Shown: positions 37,201-44,612 of the stretch, in pieces
How the letters are laid out: the number at the start of each line of letters is the position of its first letter
How positions within the stretch are numbered: the first letter of the stretch is position 1
Source: VSJD01 sp964617825
GTDB lineage: Bacteria > Verrucomicrobiota > Kiritimatiellia > JAAZAB01
Length of the DNA stretch: 64,000 nt
Reading direction: 5' to 3'
Assembly: GCA_964617825.1 (NCBI GenBank)
Contig: CAZTWL010000011.1
Coordinates: 1-64,000 of the forward strand
Made by a program: the position numbers and the translations under genes
Notes under the pieces: generated by a model
Database searches by the model: none
What the model was told of the DNA's origin: nothing
Seen by the model: only the letters and a program-made list of their open reading frames with translations

Positions 37201-37722
37201 CTTGAACGCCGCCGCGCCGAATTGCAGATGGAGCGGCAGTGTTCCATCGGCAACATTCAGCATATCGGTGCCGCCTGGGTTCTGCCCCATCCTGACCGCA
37301 AGAAACCGGAAATCGCCAACATGGTTTCAGACCCCGAGATCGAGAAGATCGCCGTCAGAGTGGTCACCGAACACGAGGAAGCACGAGGCTGGAAGGTTCA
37401 AACCGTCGAGAACGAGAATCGCGGATTTGACCTTATCTCGCGGAAACCCCATCCCGAAGATCCAAACACTGCCATTGAGGTCCGATTTATCGAAGTCAAA
37501 GGTCGATCCCATGTCGGTGAGGTTGCGCTAACATCCAACGAGTACAAAACTGCCGAACGCCTCAAGAAAGACTTCTGGCTCTATGTCGTTTTCAATTGTG
37601 CATCCAAACCGGAGATTCACATTCTCCAAGACCCCTCTAGACTTGGATGGAATTCTGTTGTCAAAGTCGAATGCTATAAACTAGCCGCGGACAAAATCCT
37701 GCAAGGGGAGGCATCGGCATGA
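34261..37722 (+). CDS. SNF2/RapA-type helicase with C-terminal DUF3883 domain
   Basis: A 1153-aa superfamily 2 ATPase. Motif I ADDPGAGKTIMAG (near 128), DEAH box VIVDEAHKM (near 227), motif III LMTATPHKGDP (near 261), motif VI QRMGRIHRYGQEKD (near 592). After a long helical region, residues about 1033-1145 form a DUF3883 domain: EEARGWKVQTVENENRGFDL, IEVKG, LTSNEYKTA and WLYVVFNCAS. DUF3883 resembles a PD-(D/E)xK nuclease fold and is common in defence loci. Role: ATP-driven DNA translocation in a predicted restriction or modification system. ATG 34261 overlaps the HTH stop (ATGA); its own stop overlaps the next start in the same way. Confidence 0.9.
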   Translation: MTQIDIQPNTLVRGAIFPELVKVIAIVPMGDSVKLICEGMSSGKVHQPILTPEQLNLLEVIPADNQPFDGDSTKFRLGIEALRLGLAYECDPYFSLSIARVDPLPHQLEAVYDYFLKLPRIRFLLADDPGAGKTIMAGLLIKELKIRGLIKRTLIVTPANLCFQWQRELKDKFREDFAPVDRYILRGKYGSNPWQEMNQVITSVSWVSRIDDAFESLMRSHWDLVIVDEAHKMSAYSEEKKTLAYHLGEALSERTDHFLLMTATPHKGDPDNFCLFLRLLDKDVYGDISSLEKAMEERQAPFYLRRVKEALVTFPNPDTGESKSLFTRRNVKTVPFQIDDEELDFYDALTRYVEDQSIKAASDDSARGRALGFTMAMLQRRFASSIYAVRRSLERMKDKRQKILADPEAYRQEQMNKKLPDDFDDLPEEMQDEILAELEDVVASVDPQALREEIIEIGKLVEQAKTIEAREVESKLQKLKEVLTEYGIFKDAKMKLLIFTEHKETLDFLAGDGRDGRPLGRLRDWGLNITQIHGSMKIGDRDTPGTRIYAEREFREDCQVLAATEAAGEGINLQFCWFMINYDIPWNPVRLEQRMGRIHRYGQEKDCLILNFVSTNTREGRVLEKLFDRIGQIEKDLDPKRTGKVFNSLGDVFPANGLEKMIRDMYTRNLTEDVLKDRIVKQVDTERLRHITECTLEGLAKRELNLSAIVGKSEEAKERRLVPEVIEDFFTQAAPIADLIPKSDKNRPHIYRIGRLPRTVLPYGEQLEPRFGKLGREYKEIVFSKDYLLTDPTLEWVTPGHPLFESIRAMVGERTQADLHRGSVFYDLNRQEPSLLDVFSAEIRDGRGNVLHKRLFVTQTVADGSISIRQPTIFLDLVPAPGDSLKSAAASTPAVKNRSDTEAVLIKESLIPLLEEVRQERHRETKSISEHMELSLHTLIDKVQCQYAELFGLKEAGSTDTGLDGRLKIAEERIDELNNRLERRRAELQMERQCSIGNIQHIGAAWVLPHPDRKKPEIANMVSDPEIEKIAVRVVTEHEEARGWKVQTVENENRGFDLISRKPHPEDPNTAIEVRFIEVKGRSHVGEVALTSNEYKTAERLKKDFWLYVVFNCASKPEIHILQDPSRLGWNSVVKVECYKLAADKILQGEASA

Positions 37723-39185
37723 GCGACCCACGAGACGTTCTCACGGCTAAGTTTGAAGCCGCCCATCGTTTCGCAAATTTCGGAAATGTGTTGGAACGAA
37801 TACAGATCTCAGGGTTCCGTGTCCATACCAACACGGTACTAGATATCCGGAGTCCGGTCACGGCCATTTGTGGACTGAATGGCACTGGAAAATCCACCAT
37901 TTTGCAGATCGCAGCTGCCGCATACAAGAACACCGTTGGCCCCCATTACTATCTGGCCAAATTTTTCGTGGTCAGTCACCTCGATCCCACCCCATATACT
38001 AATGTTGCGTCCGTAACTTATGCCTATTGCGAACCGCATCAGATACCCGGCCGACCTGGTCAGCTGACAATTGCGCGAAATGCTGGCACGAGACGCAAGG
38101 GATGGACAGGTTACAAACGAAGACGGGAGAGAGGTGTATTCTATGGCGGAGTCGGGATGTTCATCCCGAAGGTTGAAAAAAGAGATTTCGTTGTTTACGG
38201 CGCAGCGCGACTGGTGATTGATGGCCATAATCAAGTTCCACCAACAGTCAAGGAGTGGACATCCAAGATTCTTGGAAGATCCTACGACGAGATGCACGCC
38301 GTTACGGCACATGCAGGCACAAAATCCGGCCGAGTACTTCGATTCAACCGGAGAACCATTTCATATTCGGAAGCTCATATGGGGTTTGGAGAAGGCAGGG
38401 CTGCATACTTGGTTGAAATTCTTGAGAGAATACCAGAAAAAAGCCTGATCTTACTCGAGGAGCCGGAAACATCTCTTCATGCCAGCGCACAGCATCAGAT
38501 AGGGCAGTATTTTATGGATGTGTCGATTCGTCGTGGACATCAGATCATACTTACTACTCACAGCGAGTATTTGCTCAGGTCGTTGCCATCGGCATCATGT
38601 GTATATCTGGACACAACCGCTGGAGACTTGAAGGTCATTCCAGGACTAAGAGCATCTTACGCGACAAGCCTAATGAGCGAAGGGCATGATAGATCGCTAA
38701 CAATCCTTGTTGAGGATGATTGTGCAAGAGCTCTATTAACAGAGAAGATACGACAAACTGATCCGGATTGGCTAAAAGCAATCCGCATTCATTCCGGTGA
38801 TGGTCTTGATTGCACCACCATCAAGGCAACGATGAAATGTCTGAAGGATACAGGCTTGGCTGTGGCGGCTGTGCGCGATGGGGACCAAACAGAACATCCA
38901 AGCGAAGGTTTGTTTGTGCTACCTGGCGGGGGGCCACCCGAAAAGGTGATGCTGCAATTATCTCAAGTCAAAACATACTTGGAGACAACATACCATTTTC
39001 GGTGGGATGATTTTGCGACGAGAGAAGGATTGGCGTCAATTAACCACCATGAGTGGATACCAAAGTTGGGCAATGCGTTGACGGTTGATGTAGAGGTTCT
39101 CACCAATGAAATAGCACGCCAAGCAGCATCCGTCCTTGATTTCGGTAACTTGATCACACTCTTGAAAGAAACAGTTAGACAATGA
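37719..39185 (+). CDS. AAA ATPase with OLD-like TOPRIM region
   Basis: A 488-aa protein. The ABC/SMC-like ATPase has Walker A CGLNGTGKST (near residue 52) and Walker B LILLEEPETSLHASAQHQ (near 245), then TTHSEYLLRS. The C-terminal part has ILVEDD (near 332) and AAVRDGDQTEH (near 387), the acidic pattern of a TOPRIM domain as in OLD nucleases. It is shorter than classic OLD. Probably a DNA-sensing ATPase-nuclease of the module. AAGGGGAG precedes ATG 37719, which overlaps the helicase stop by 4 bp; its stop overlaps the methyltransferase start by 4 bp. It is clearly distinct from the GajA-like protein encoded 8 kb downstream. Confidence 0.85.
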   Translation: MSDPRDVLTAKFEAAHRFANFGNVLERIQISGFRVHTNTVLDIRSPVTAICGLNGTGKSTILQIAAAAYKNTVGPHYYLAKFFVVSHLDPTPYTNVASVTYAYCEPHQIPGRPGQLTIARNAGTRRKGWTGYKRRRERGVFYGGVGMFIPKVEKRDFVVYGAARLVIDGHNQVPPTVKEWTSKILGRSYDEMHAVTAHAGTKSGRVLRFNRRTISYSEAHMGFGEGRAAYLVEILERIPEKSLILLEEPETSLHASAQHQIGQYFMDVSIRRGHQIILTTHSEYLLRSLPSASCVYLDTTAGDLKVIPGLRASYATSLMSEGHDRSLTILVEDDCARALLTEKIRQTDPDWLKAIRIHSGDGLDCTTIKATMKCLKDTGLAVAAVRDGDQTEHPSEGLFVLPGGGPPEKVMLQLSQVKTYLETTYHFRWDDFATREGLASINHHEWIPKLGNALTVDVEVLTNEIARQAASVLDFGNLITLLKETVRQ

Positions 39186-42100
39186 TTCCATACCCTAAAC
39201 GCCTTATCGAAGTTGACCTGCCGATCAAGCGAATTTCGGCGCATGCGCGCCGGGAGAAGAGCATCCGGCATGGGCATATTTCCACCCTGCATATCTGGTG
39301 GGCGCGCCGGCCGCTGGCCGCCTGCCGGGCCGTCATCTGTGCTTCGCTTTGGCCCGATCCGGCGGATGTTAATTGCCCAAAAGCATTCTTACAGACGGCC
39401 AAGAGTCTGATGCTGGAATGGACTGGCCATGAACGGCAGTCACTCCTGAGTGCCGAGAGCCGTCCGCGTTTTGAATCAGCGCGAAAAAACCGTAATCTAT
39501 TCGATGATCACGTTGAACTTCGCAAGGCTCTTCTGGATTTTATCGCGGATTTTGCCAACTGGGATAATTCCACTGTCAAAGAGTATTTAGAAACGAGCAG
39601 GGCGTTGACGCAGGCTGCACACGAGGCGCTTGGCGGAATACCTGGCACCCGCCCGCTGGTTGTGGACCCGTTTGCCGGCGGCGGTTCCATCCCACTTGAA
39701 GCCTTGCGCGTCGGTGCCGACACCTTTGCCAGCGATTTGAACCCGATCCCCATTCTCCTCAACAAGGTTGTCCTCGAGTACAGCCCAAAGTACGGCCAAC
39801 GTCTTGCCGACGAAGTCCGCAAATGGGGCGCGTGGATCAAGCAAGAAGCCGAAAAGGAATTGGCTGAGTTCTATCCCAAGGACAAGGACGGCGCGACGAC
39901 AAATGCCTACCTTTGGGCGCGAGCTATCCGATGCGAAGGCCCCGGCTGTGGCTCGCAAGTACCTCTCATTCGATCGCTTTGGCTTGCAAAAAACGCTAAG
40001 CATCCTGTGGCGTTCCAATTGTTGCCAAAACCAAACGCCAAACGCGTTGATTTTCGGGTCATAGTTAAGAAAGACGGTCATTGGGTCGACCAAGACGACC
40101 CCAAAATGAAATTCGACAACCCGCAATTCGAAGGCACGGTGAAACGCGGTTCCGCGACATGCGCTTGCTGCGGCTATACGACACCGGTTGCTCGGGTGCG
40201 CGAACAACTAAAAACCCAGCACGGTGGTGCTAATGATGCACGGATGTTGGTGGTCGTCATTACGCGACAAAATGAACAGGGCCGTTCTTACCGTTTGCCG
40301 ACTGGGCGCGATGTAAAGGCAGTAAGTCAGGCAGACATTGAACTTAGGAGACGAAAGGGACTTCATGAAGGTCCGTTCAGTCTAGTCCCGGAGGAAAAGT
40401 TGGACATTCGTGGTGTTCGTCATACTTGGTCAATGATTTACGGTTTTGAGTCTTGGAATTCCTGTTACACCAATCGGCAGTTACTTGCGCTTCTCACACT
40501 GCAGCGGCTTCTGTCCAGCATCAGTGTTTCTGAAATCAAGACCGAAGAACAAGGGCTAAAAGACGCATTGAAGGTTTGCCTTGCCCTGGCTGTGAGCCGC
40601 CAAACCGATTATACGAGTTCTCTTTGTAGTTGGCATTTAACGCGCGAACTTATTGGACACACATTTGCCCGGCAAGCACTGCCCATGGTTTGGGATTTCG
40701 CAGAGGTAAACCCATTTTCCGGCTCGGCCGGTGATTTTGATGGGGCAGTGAATTGGGTTTATCGGGTGTGCCAGACAAATGCAATCATTTCGCATGTCGG
40801 CACGGTGCAACAAGCCTCAGCCACCGAACATCCATTACCCTCAGATTCAGCCGATCTCTTTATTACGGACCCGCCTTACTACGATGCTGTGCCTTACGCC
40901 TACCTTTCAGATTATTTCTATGTTTGGCTCCGCCGTTCACTTCACGGTCTGGATAAACACCTGTTCAGCGCCAACGCGGTACCCAAAGACGCGGAGATCG
41001 TTGTTGACCGTCCCCATGAGTTGAGCAATTCGACACACGACATCGCGTTTTATGAGAGGGAATTGGCCAAAGCTTTTGCCGAAGGCCGTCGGGTGCTCCG
41101 GCCTGGTGGCGTTGGCACAATCGTTTTTGCCAGCAAGACGACGGCAAGTTGGGAAGCAATTTTGAAAGCAGTCGTGGACGCTGGTTGGATTATCACAGGG
41201 TCTTGGCCGATTGATACGGAGATGGAAGCGCGAGTTGCCGCGCAAGGACAAGCGCGGCTCGCATCCTCCGTCCATCTCGTCTGCCGCCCGCGTGATAATC
41301 CCGACGGTTCTGTCCGCACTGATGATGCCGGTGATTGGCGTGAGGTCTTGAGCGCATTACCGAAACGCATTCATGACTGGATGCCACGCCTGGCAGAGGA
41401 AGGCGTTGTGGGGGCAGATGCGATCTTTGCGTGTCTCGGACCGGCCCTTGAAATCTTCTCCCGCTATTCCCGTGTGGAAAAGGCCAACGGTGAAACTGTC
41501 TCACTCAAGGAATATCTGGAGCAGGTTTGGGCGGCGGTGTCGAAAGAAGCCTTGAAAATGATCTTTGAGGGTGCGGATGCATCAGGATTTGAAGAAGATG
41601 CCCGTCTGACGGCGATGTGGCTGTGGACACTGGCGACGGGGGATCAGCGGCCAGAGGAGGAATCCTCCTCCGCCAAGGCTACGGAGGACGAGGAAGACGA
41701 GGATTCAGGGAAGGCCAAGAAGAAGACCATGGGTGGATTCGCTTTGGAATATGACGCCGCCCGAAAGATAGCGCAAGGTCTTGGCGCACATCTGGAGAAT
41801 CTGGAGCATCTCGTTGAAATTCAAGGTGAGACGGCCATTCTCCTGCCGGTAGCCGCCAGAGCCCGTTATCTATTCGGCAAGGACTCTGCCGAAGCTCCAA
41901 AAGCCCGCTCAAAGAAGAAGGATAACCAACTCACGCTCAGTTTCGAGGCAGAACTGAAGCAAGTGGAAGAGGAATCCGGCGATTGGACAGGCGACCTCAA
42001 AGGCAAGGCCGGGCAAACCATACTCGACCAACTCCACCAGAGTATGATTCTCTTTGCCGCAGGCCGTGGCGAGGCCCTCAAACGATTCCTCGTAGAAGAT

Positions 42101-42226
42101 GGTATCGGCAAGAACGCTATGTTCTGGCGTCTTGCGCAGGCTTTTTCAGCGTTGTATCCTTCCGGCACAGACGAGAAACGCTGGGTTGACGGTGTTCTGG
42201 CGAGGAAGAAGGGCCTTGGATTCTGA
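39182..42226 (+). CDS. DUF1156 DNA adenine methyltransferase
   Basis: A 1014-aa predicted N6-adenine methyltransferase. The N-terminal DUF1156 signature is YPKRLIEVDLPIKRISAHAR...HGHISTLHIWWARRPLAACR. SAM-binding motif I VDPFAGGGSIPLEALR is near 161; the catalytic DPPYYDAVPYAYLSDYF is near 562. A CxxC knuckle (TCACCGYTTP) lies between them. The C-terminal third has an acidic low-complexity linker (about 823-850) that appears to contain an inserted dispersed repeat. DUF1156 enzymes occur with DUF499 ATPases and SNF2 helicases in defence islands, presumably marking self DNA. The start overlaps the upstream stop by 4 bp. Confidence 0.93.
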   Translation: MIPYPKRLIEVDLPIKRISAHARREKSIRHGHISTLHIWWARRPLAACRAVICASLWPDPADVNCPKAFLQTAKSLMLEWTGHERQSLLSAESRPRFESARKNRNLFDDHVELRKALLDFIADFANWDNSTVKEYLETSRALTQAAHEALGGIPGTRPLVVDPFAGGGSIPLEALRVGADTFASDLNPIPILLNKVVLEYSPKYGQRLADEVRKWGAWIKQEAEKELAEFYPKDKDGATTNAYLWARAIRCEGPGCGSQVPLIRSLWLAKNAKHPVAFQLLPKPNAKRVDFRVIVKKDGHWVDQDDPKMKFDNPQFEGTVKRGSATCACCGYTTPVARVREQLKTQHGGANDARMLVVVITRQNEQGRSYRLPTGRDVKAVSQADIELRRRKGLHEGPFSLVPEEKLDIRGVRHTWSMIYGFESWNSCYTNRQLLALLTLQRLLSSISVSEIKTEEQGLKDALKVCLALAVSRQTDYTSSLCSWHLTRELIGHTFARQALPMVWDFAEVNPFSGSAGDFDGAVNWVYRVCQTNAIISHVGTVQQASATEHPLPSDSADLFITDPPYYDAVPYAYLSDYFYVWLRRSLHGLDKHLFSANAVPKDAEIVVDRPHELSNSTHDIAFYERELAKAFAEGRRVLRPGGVGTIVFASKTTASWEAILKAVVDAGWIITGSWPIDTEMEARVAAQGQARLASSVHLVCRPRDNPDGSVRTDDAGDWREVLSALPKRIHDWMPRLAEEGVVGADAIFACLGPALEIFSRYSRVEKANGETVSLKEYLEQVWAAVSKEALKMIFEGADASGFEEDARLTAMWLWTLATGDQRPEEESSSAKATEDEEDEDSGKAKKKTMGGFALEYDAARKIAQGLGAHLENLEHLVEIQGETAILLPVAARARYLFGKDSAEAPKARSKKKDNQLTLSFEAELKQVEEESGDWTGDLKGKAGQTILDQLHQSMILFAAGRGEALKRFLVEDGIGKNAMFWRLAQAFSALYPSGTDEKRWVDGVLARKKGLGF
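41663..41694 (+). repeat. Palindromic dispersed-type repeat inside the DUF1156 gene
   Basis: An imperfect palindrome (CTCCG/CGGAG stem around CCAAGGCTA) encodes the peptide SSSAKATEDEE in frame. From memory, SSAKATED-type peptides mark a dispersed palindromic repeat seen in many environmental genomes, also inside coding sequences. It sits in an acidic linker where an insertion would be tolerated. Confidence 0.5.
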
Positions 42227-42254
42227 CGAGAGTAACTTGAAAGGGAGACAAAAT

Positions 42255-43625
42255 ATGCCAAGAAATCAATCAATAGAAGTCAACAAGCTCAACCTTGACT
42301 TGTCGAATTATAGGACTATGACGCAGAAAGATGAAAAGCATGCTCTCCATGCAATGATTGCGGTAAGTCCGGACAGGTTCTGGGCATTACTGGAAAGTTT
42401 GCTTGATGATGGTTATCACGCCACAGAGAACATAATCGTGGAGGAGGATACCAAGAATGTGTTTGTCGTTAGAGAGGGCAACCGCAGAATAGCGGCTCTC
42501 AAGATTGCGCTTCGCCTACTGAAGGGTATTGATATTCCCTCAGGCCTCTCAGAAAAAGCAAAACACTTGAGTGCCGAGTGGATTACGGCAAACATGTCCG
42601 TTCCCTGTGCTGTCTATTCCCCAAACGAAAGGGATCTGGTTGACAAACTTGTTGCGCTCACCCATGCAAAAGGGGAAAAGGCCGCTAGAGATGCATGGAC
42701 GGCCGTAGCCAGAGCGAGATATGATAGAGACAAGAAACGCATCGCAGCGCCTGGACTTGATATTCTTGAAACCTACCTCAAGAAAGGGAAAAATCTCTCG
42801 CCGCAACAGGCCGAGCGTTGGGCGGGAGATTATCCGCTTACTGTATTGGATGAAGCCCTCCAGAAACTTGCACCTGCTCTGAATTTTTCATCTGCACAAA
42901 CGCTCGTAGCGTCATATCCGAACAAGAACAAGAAGATCTTGGATGGTATCGCGCTCGATATTGGCATTTCGCAACTTGGATTCAAACAGATTCGCGACAA
43001 CGGTGTTTTCTTTGGATCCACGTATGGAGTTGTTGCTCCCTTTCTCGTTGCTGGACCAGGCAATACATCAAACCGTCAACAAACTCCACCGGCCGCTGGC
43101 GTGCCTGTTACCACGCCAACAGGTTCTGGAGCGTCCAAAACAATAGCCGTTCCATCCAATGATCCCAGAGCAATCAAACGAAAACTCCGGGAATTCAAGC
43201 CGAAAGGAAAAGGCCGAGACAAGATTGCCACATTGCGCGACGAGATAAAAAGCCTCAATGTCAACAAGCATCCGCATGCGTTTTGTTTCTTACTGAGAAG
43301 CATGTTTGAATTGTCAGCGAAGGCGTATTGCGACGACCACAAGGCATCAGGAGGACCAAGTACAATTGACAACAAGAGTGGCAATGACAAGAAGTTGGTA
43401 AACGTTTTGGGTGAGATTGTGAATCACATCACAAATAACAATCAGGATAAGCAAAAGCTCAAAGTTCTTCATGGATCAATTACTGAACTCGGAAAGCCGT
43501 CCGGATTGTTGTCGGTAACATCCATGAATCAACTTGTGCACAATCCAAAGTTCTCAATTCAACCCAGTGATATATGCCTTCTCTTCGGCAACGTATTCTC
43601 TTTGCTGGAGGAAATGAACAACTGA
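42255..43625 (+). CDS. ParB-like (ParB/Srx fold) protein of the defence operon
   Basis: A 456-aa protein. The N-terminal region includes NIIVEEDTKNVFVVREGNRR with IAALK, the ParB/sulfiredoxin GxRR-type nucleotide-binding box, near residue 75. The middle is helical (RARYDRDKKRIAAPGLDILE), followed by a Pro/Thr/Gly-rich linker (about 270-305) and a C-terminal alpha-helical domain (HAFCFLLRSMFELSAKAYCDD). ParB-like domains bind CTP and DNA or act as nucleases or kinases; here DNA binding in a modification or restriction module is likely. AAGGGAGA precedes ATG 42255, 28 bp after the methyltransferase stop. Confidence 0.65.
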   Translation: MPRNQSIEVNKLNLDLSNYRTMTQKDEKHALHAMIAVSPDRFWALLESLLDDGYHATENIIVEEDTKNVFVVREGNRRIAALKIALRLLKGIDIPSGLSEKAKHLSAEWITANMSVPCAVYSPNERDLVDKLVALTHAKGEKAARDAWTAVARARYDRDKKRIAAPGLDILETYLKKGKNLSPQQAERWAGDYPLTVLDEALQKLAPALNFSSAQTLVASYPNKNKKILDGIALDIGISQLGFKQIRDNGVFFGSTYGVVAPFLVAGPGNTSNRQQTPPAAGVPVTTPTGSGASKTIAVPSNDPRAIKRKLREFKPKGKGRDKIATLRDEIKSLNVNKHPHAFCFLLRSMFELSAKAYCDDHKASGGPSTIDNKSGNDKKLVNVLGEIVNHITNNNQDKQKLKVLHGSITELGKPSGLLSVTSMNQLVHNPKFSIQPSDICLLFGNVFSLLEEMNN

Positions 43626-43638
43626 AAAGGTGTGAGTT

Positions 43639-44592
43639 ATGGATAAACCCAAGACACCATTAAGATATCCCGGCGGAAAGCAGAAAGTGTGGCGATTCAT
43701 TTCCGAAATGCTCTCTGCCAATGATCTCGATGGTGGCCACTATGTGGAACCCTATGCAGGAGGCGCTGGAGTGGCAATGGAACTTTTGTTCAGCGGGCAG
43801 GTCAAGTGCGTTCATTTGAACGACTCATGTCCGGCGGTATTTGCATTCTGGCATTCCGTGATGCATGAACCAGAAGAGATGTGTCGCAGGATTCGTTGTG
43901 CTTCTTTGACTGTAAAGGAATGGAAGAAGCAAAAAGACATTTACAGGCATCCGGATCAACATGATCGCATTGATTTGGGATATGCAGTGCTTTTCCTGAA
44001 TAGATGTAATAGGTCCGGTATTATGAACGGCGGCATCATAGGCGGCAAAAACCAGAGCGGTCCGTGGAAAATGGATGCCAGGTTCTCCCGAAATGACCTC
44101 ATTGCTCGTATTGAGCGTATTGCATCTCGATCTACTGCCATAAAGATCAGGAATTGGGACGCTGAAAGATATCTCATGCAGTACGTATCACAACTCCCGC
44201 GAAAATCTTTAATCTACTGCGATCCGCCCTACTTCAACAAGGCTGATAGGTTGTATGCAAATCATTATACTCCTTCAGATCACTCGCGCTTGGCGCGGAC
44301 AATTCAAGCTGAGTTGAACGGAATATATTGGATGGTCTCCTACGACAATACTCCGCAAATATTAGAACTCTATAATAAGAGACGGACATTCACTTATTCC
44401 CTGCAATACAATGCAGCCCGAGCCTATAAGGGATCGGAGGTGTTCGTTCTGTCGGATAACCTTGTCTTACCCAAGGAGTCGCACATTCCTGCGATCAACG
44501 TGGCCTTGGACACAATGACGAAACGGCATTCCAGCGGAGTACGCGTTGTAACGAACCCAAAGAAGCATTTTAAGGCACATCAATGTGATTAA
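43639..44592 (+). CDS. D12-class (Dam-like) N6-adenine DNA methyltransferase
   Basis: A 317-aa D12-class enzyme. The SAM motif TPLRYPGGKQKVWRFI is at the start, followed by YVEPYAGGAGVAMELLF, NRCNRSGIMNGG and the catalytic IYCDPPYFNKADRLY (DPPY, near 197). Enzymes of this class methylate adenine in short sites such as GATC. It is the second adenine methyltransferase in the operon after DUF1156, so two modification specificities, or one modification and one effector role, are possible. AAGGTG precedes ATG 43639; it lies 13 bp after the ParB-like gene and 20 bp before DUF499. Confidence 0.92.
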   Translation: MDKPKTPLRYPGGKQKVWRFISEMLSANDLDGGHYVEPYAGGAGVAMELLFSGQVKCVHLNDSCPAVFAFWHSVMHEPEEMCRRIRCASLTVKEWKKQKDIYRHPDQHDRIDLGYAVLFLNRCNRSGIMNGGIIGGKNQSGPWKMDARFSRNDLIARIERIASRSTAIKIRNWDAERYLMQYVSQLPRKSLIYCDPPYFNKADRLYANHYTPSDHSRLARTIQAELNGIYWMVSYDNTPQILELYNKRRTFTYSLQYNAARAYKGSEVFVLSDNLVLPKESHIPAINVALDTMTKRHSSGVRVVTNPKKHFKAHQCD

Positions 44593-44612
44593 CAGATAGG
44601 AGACATATCCAT

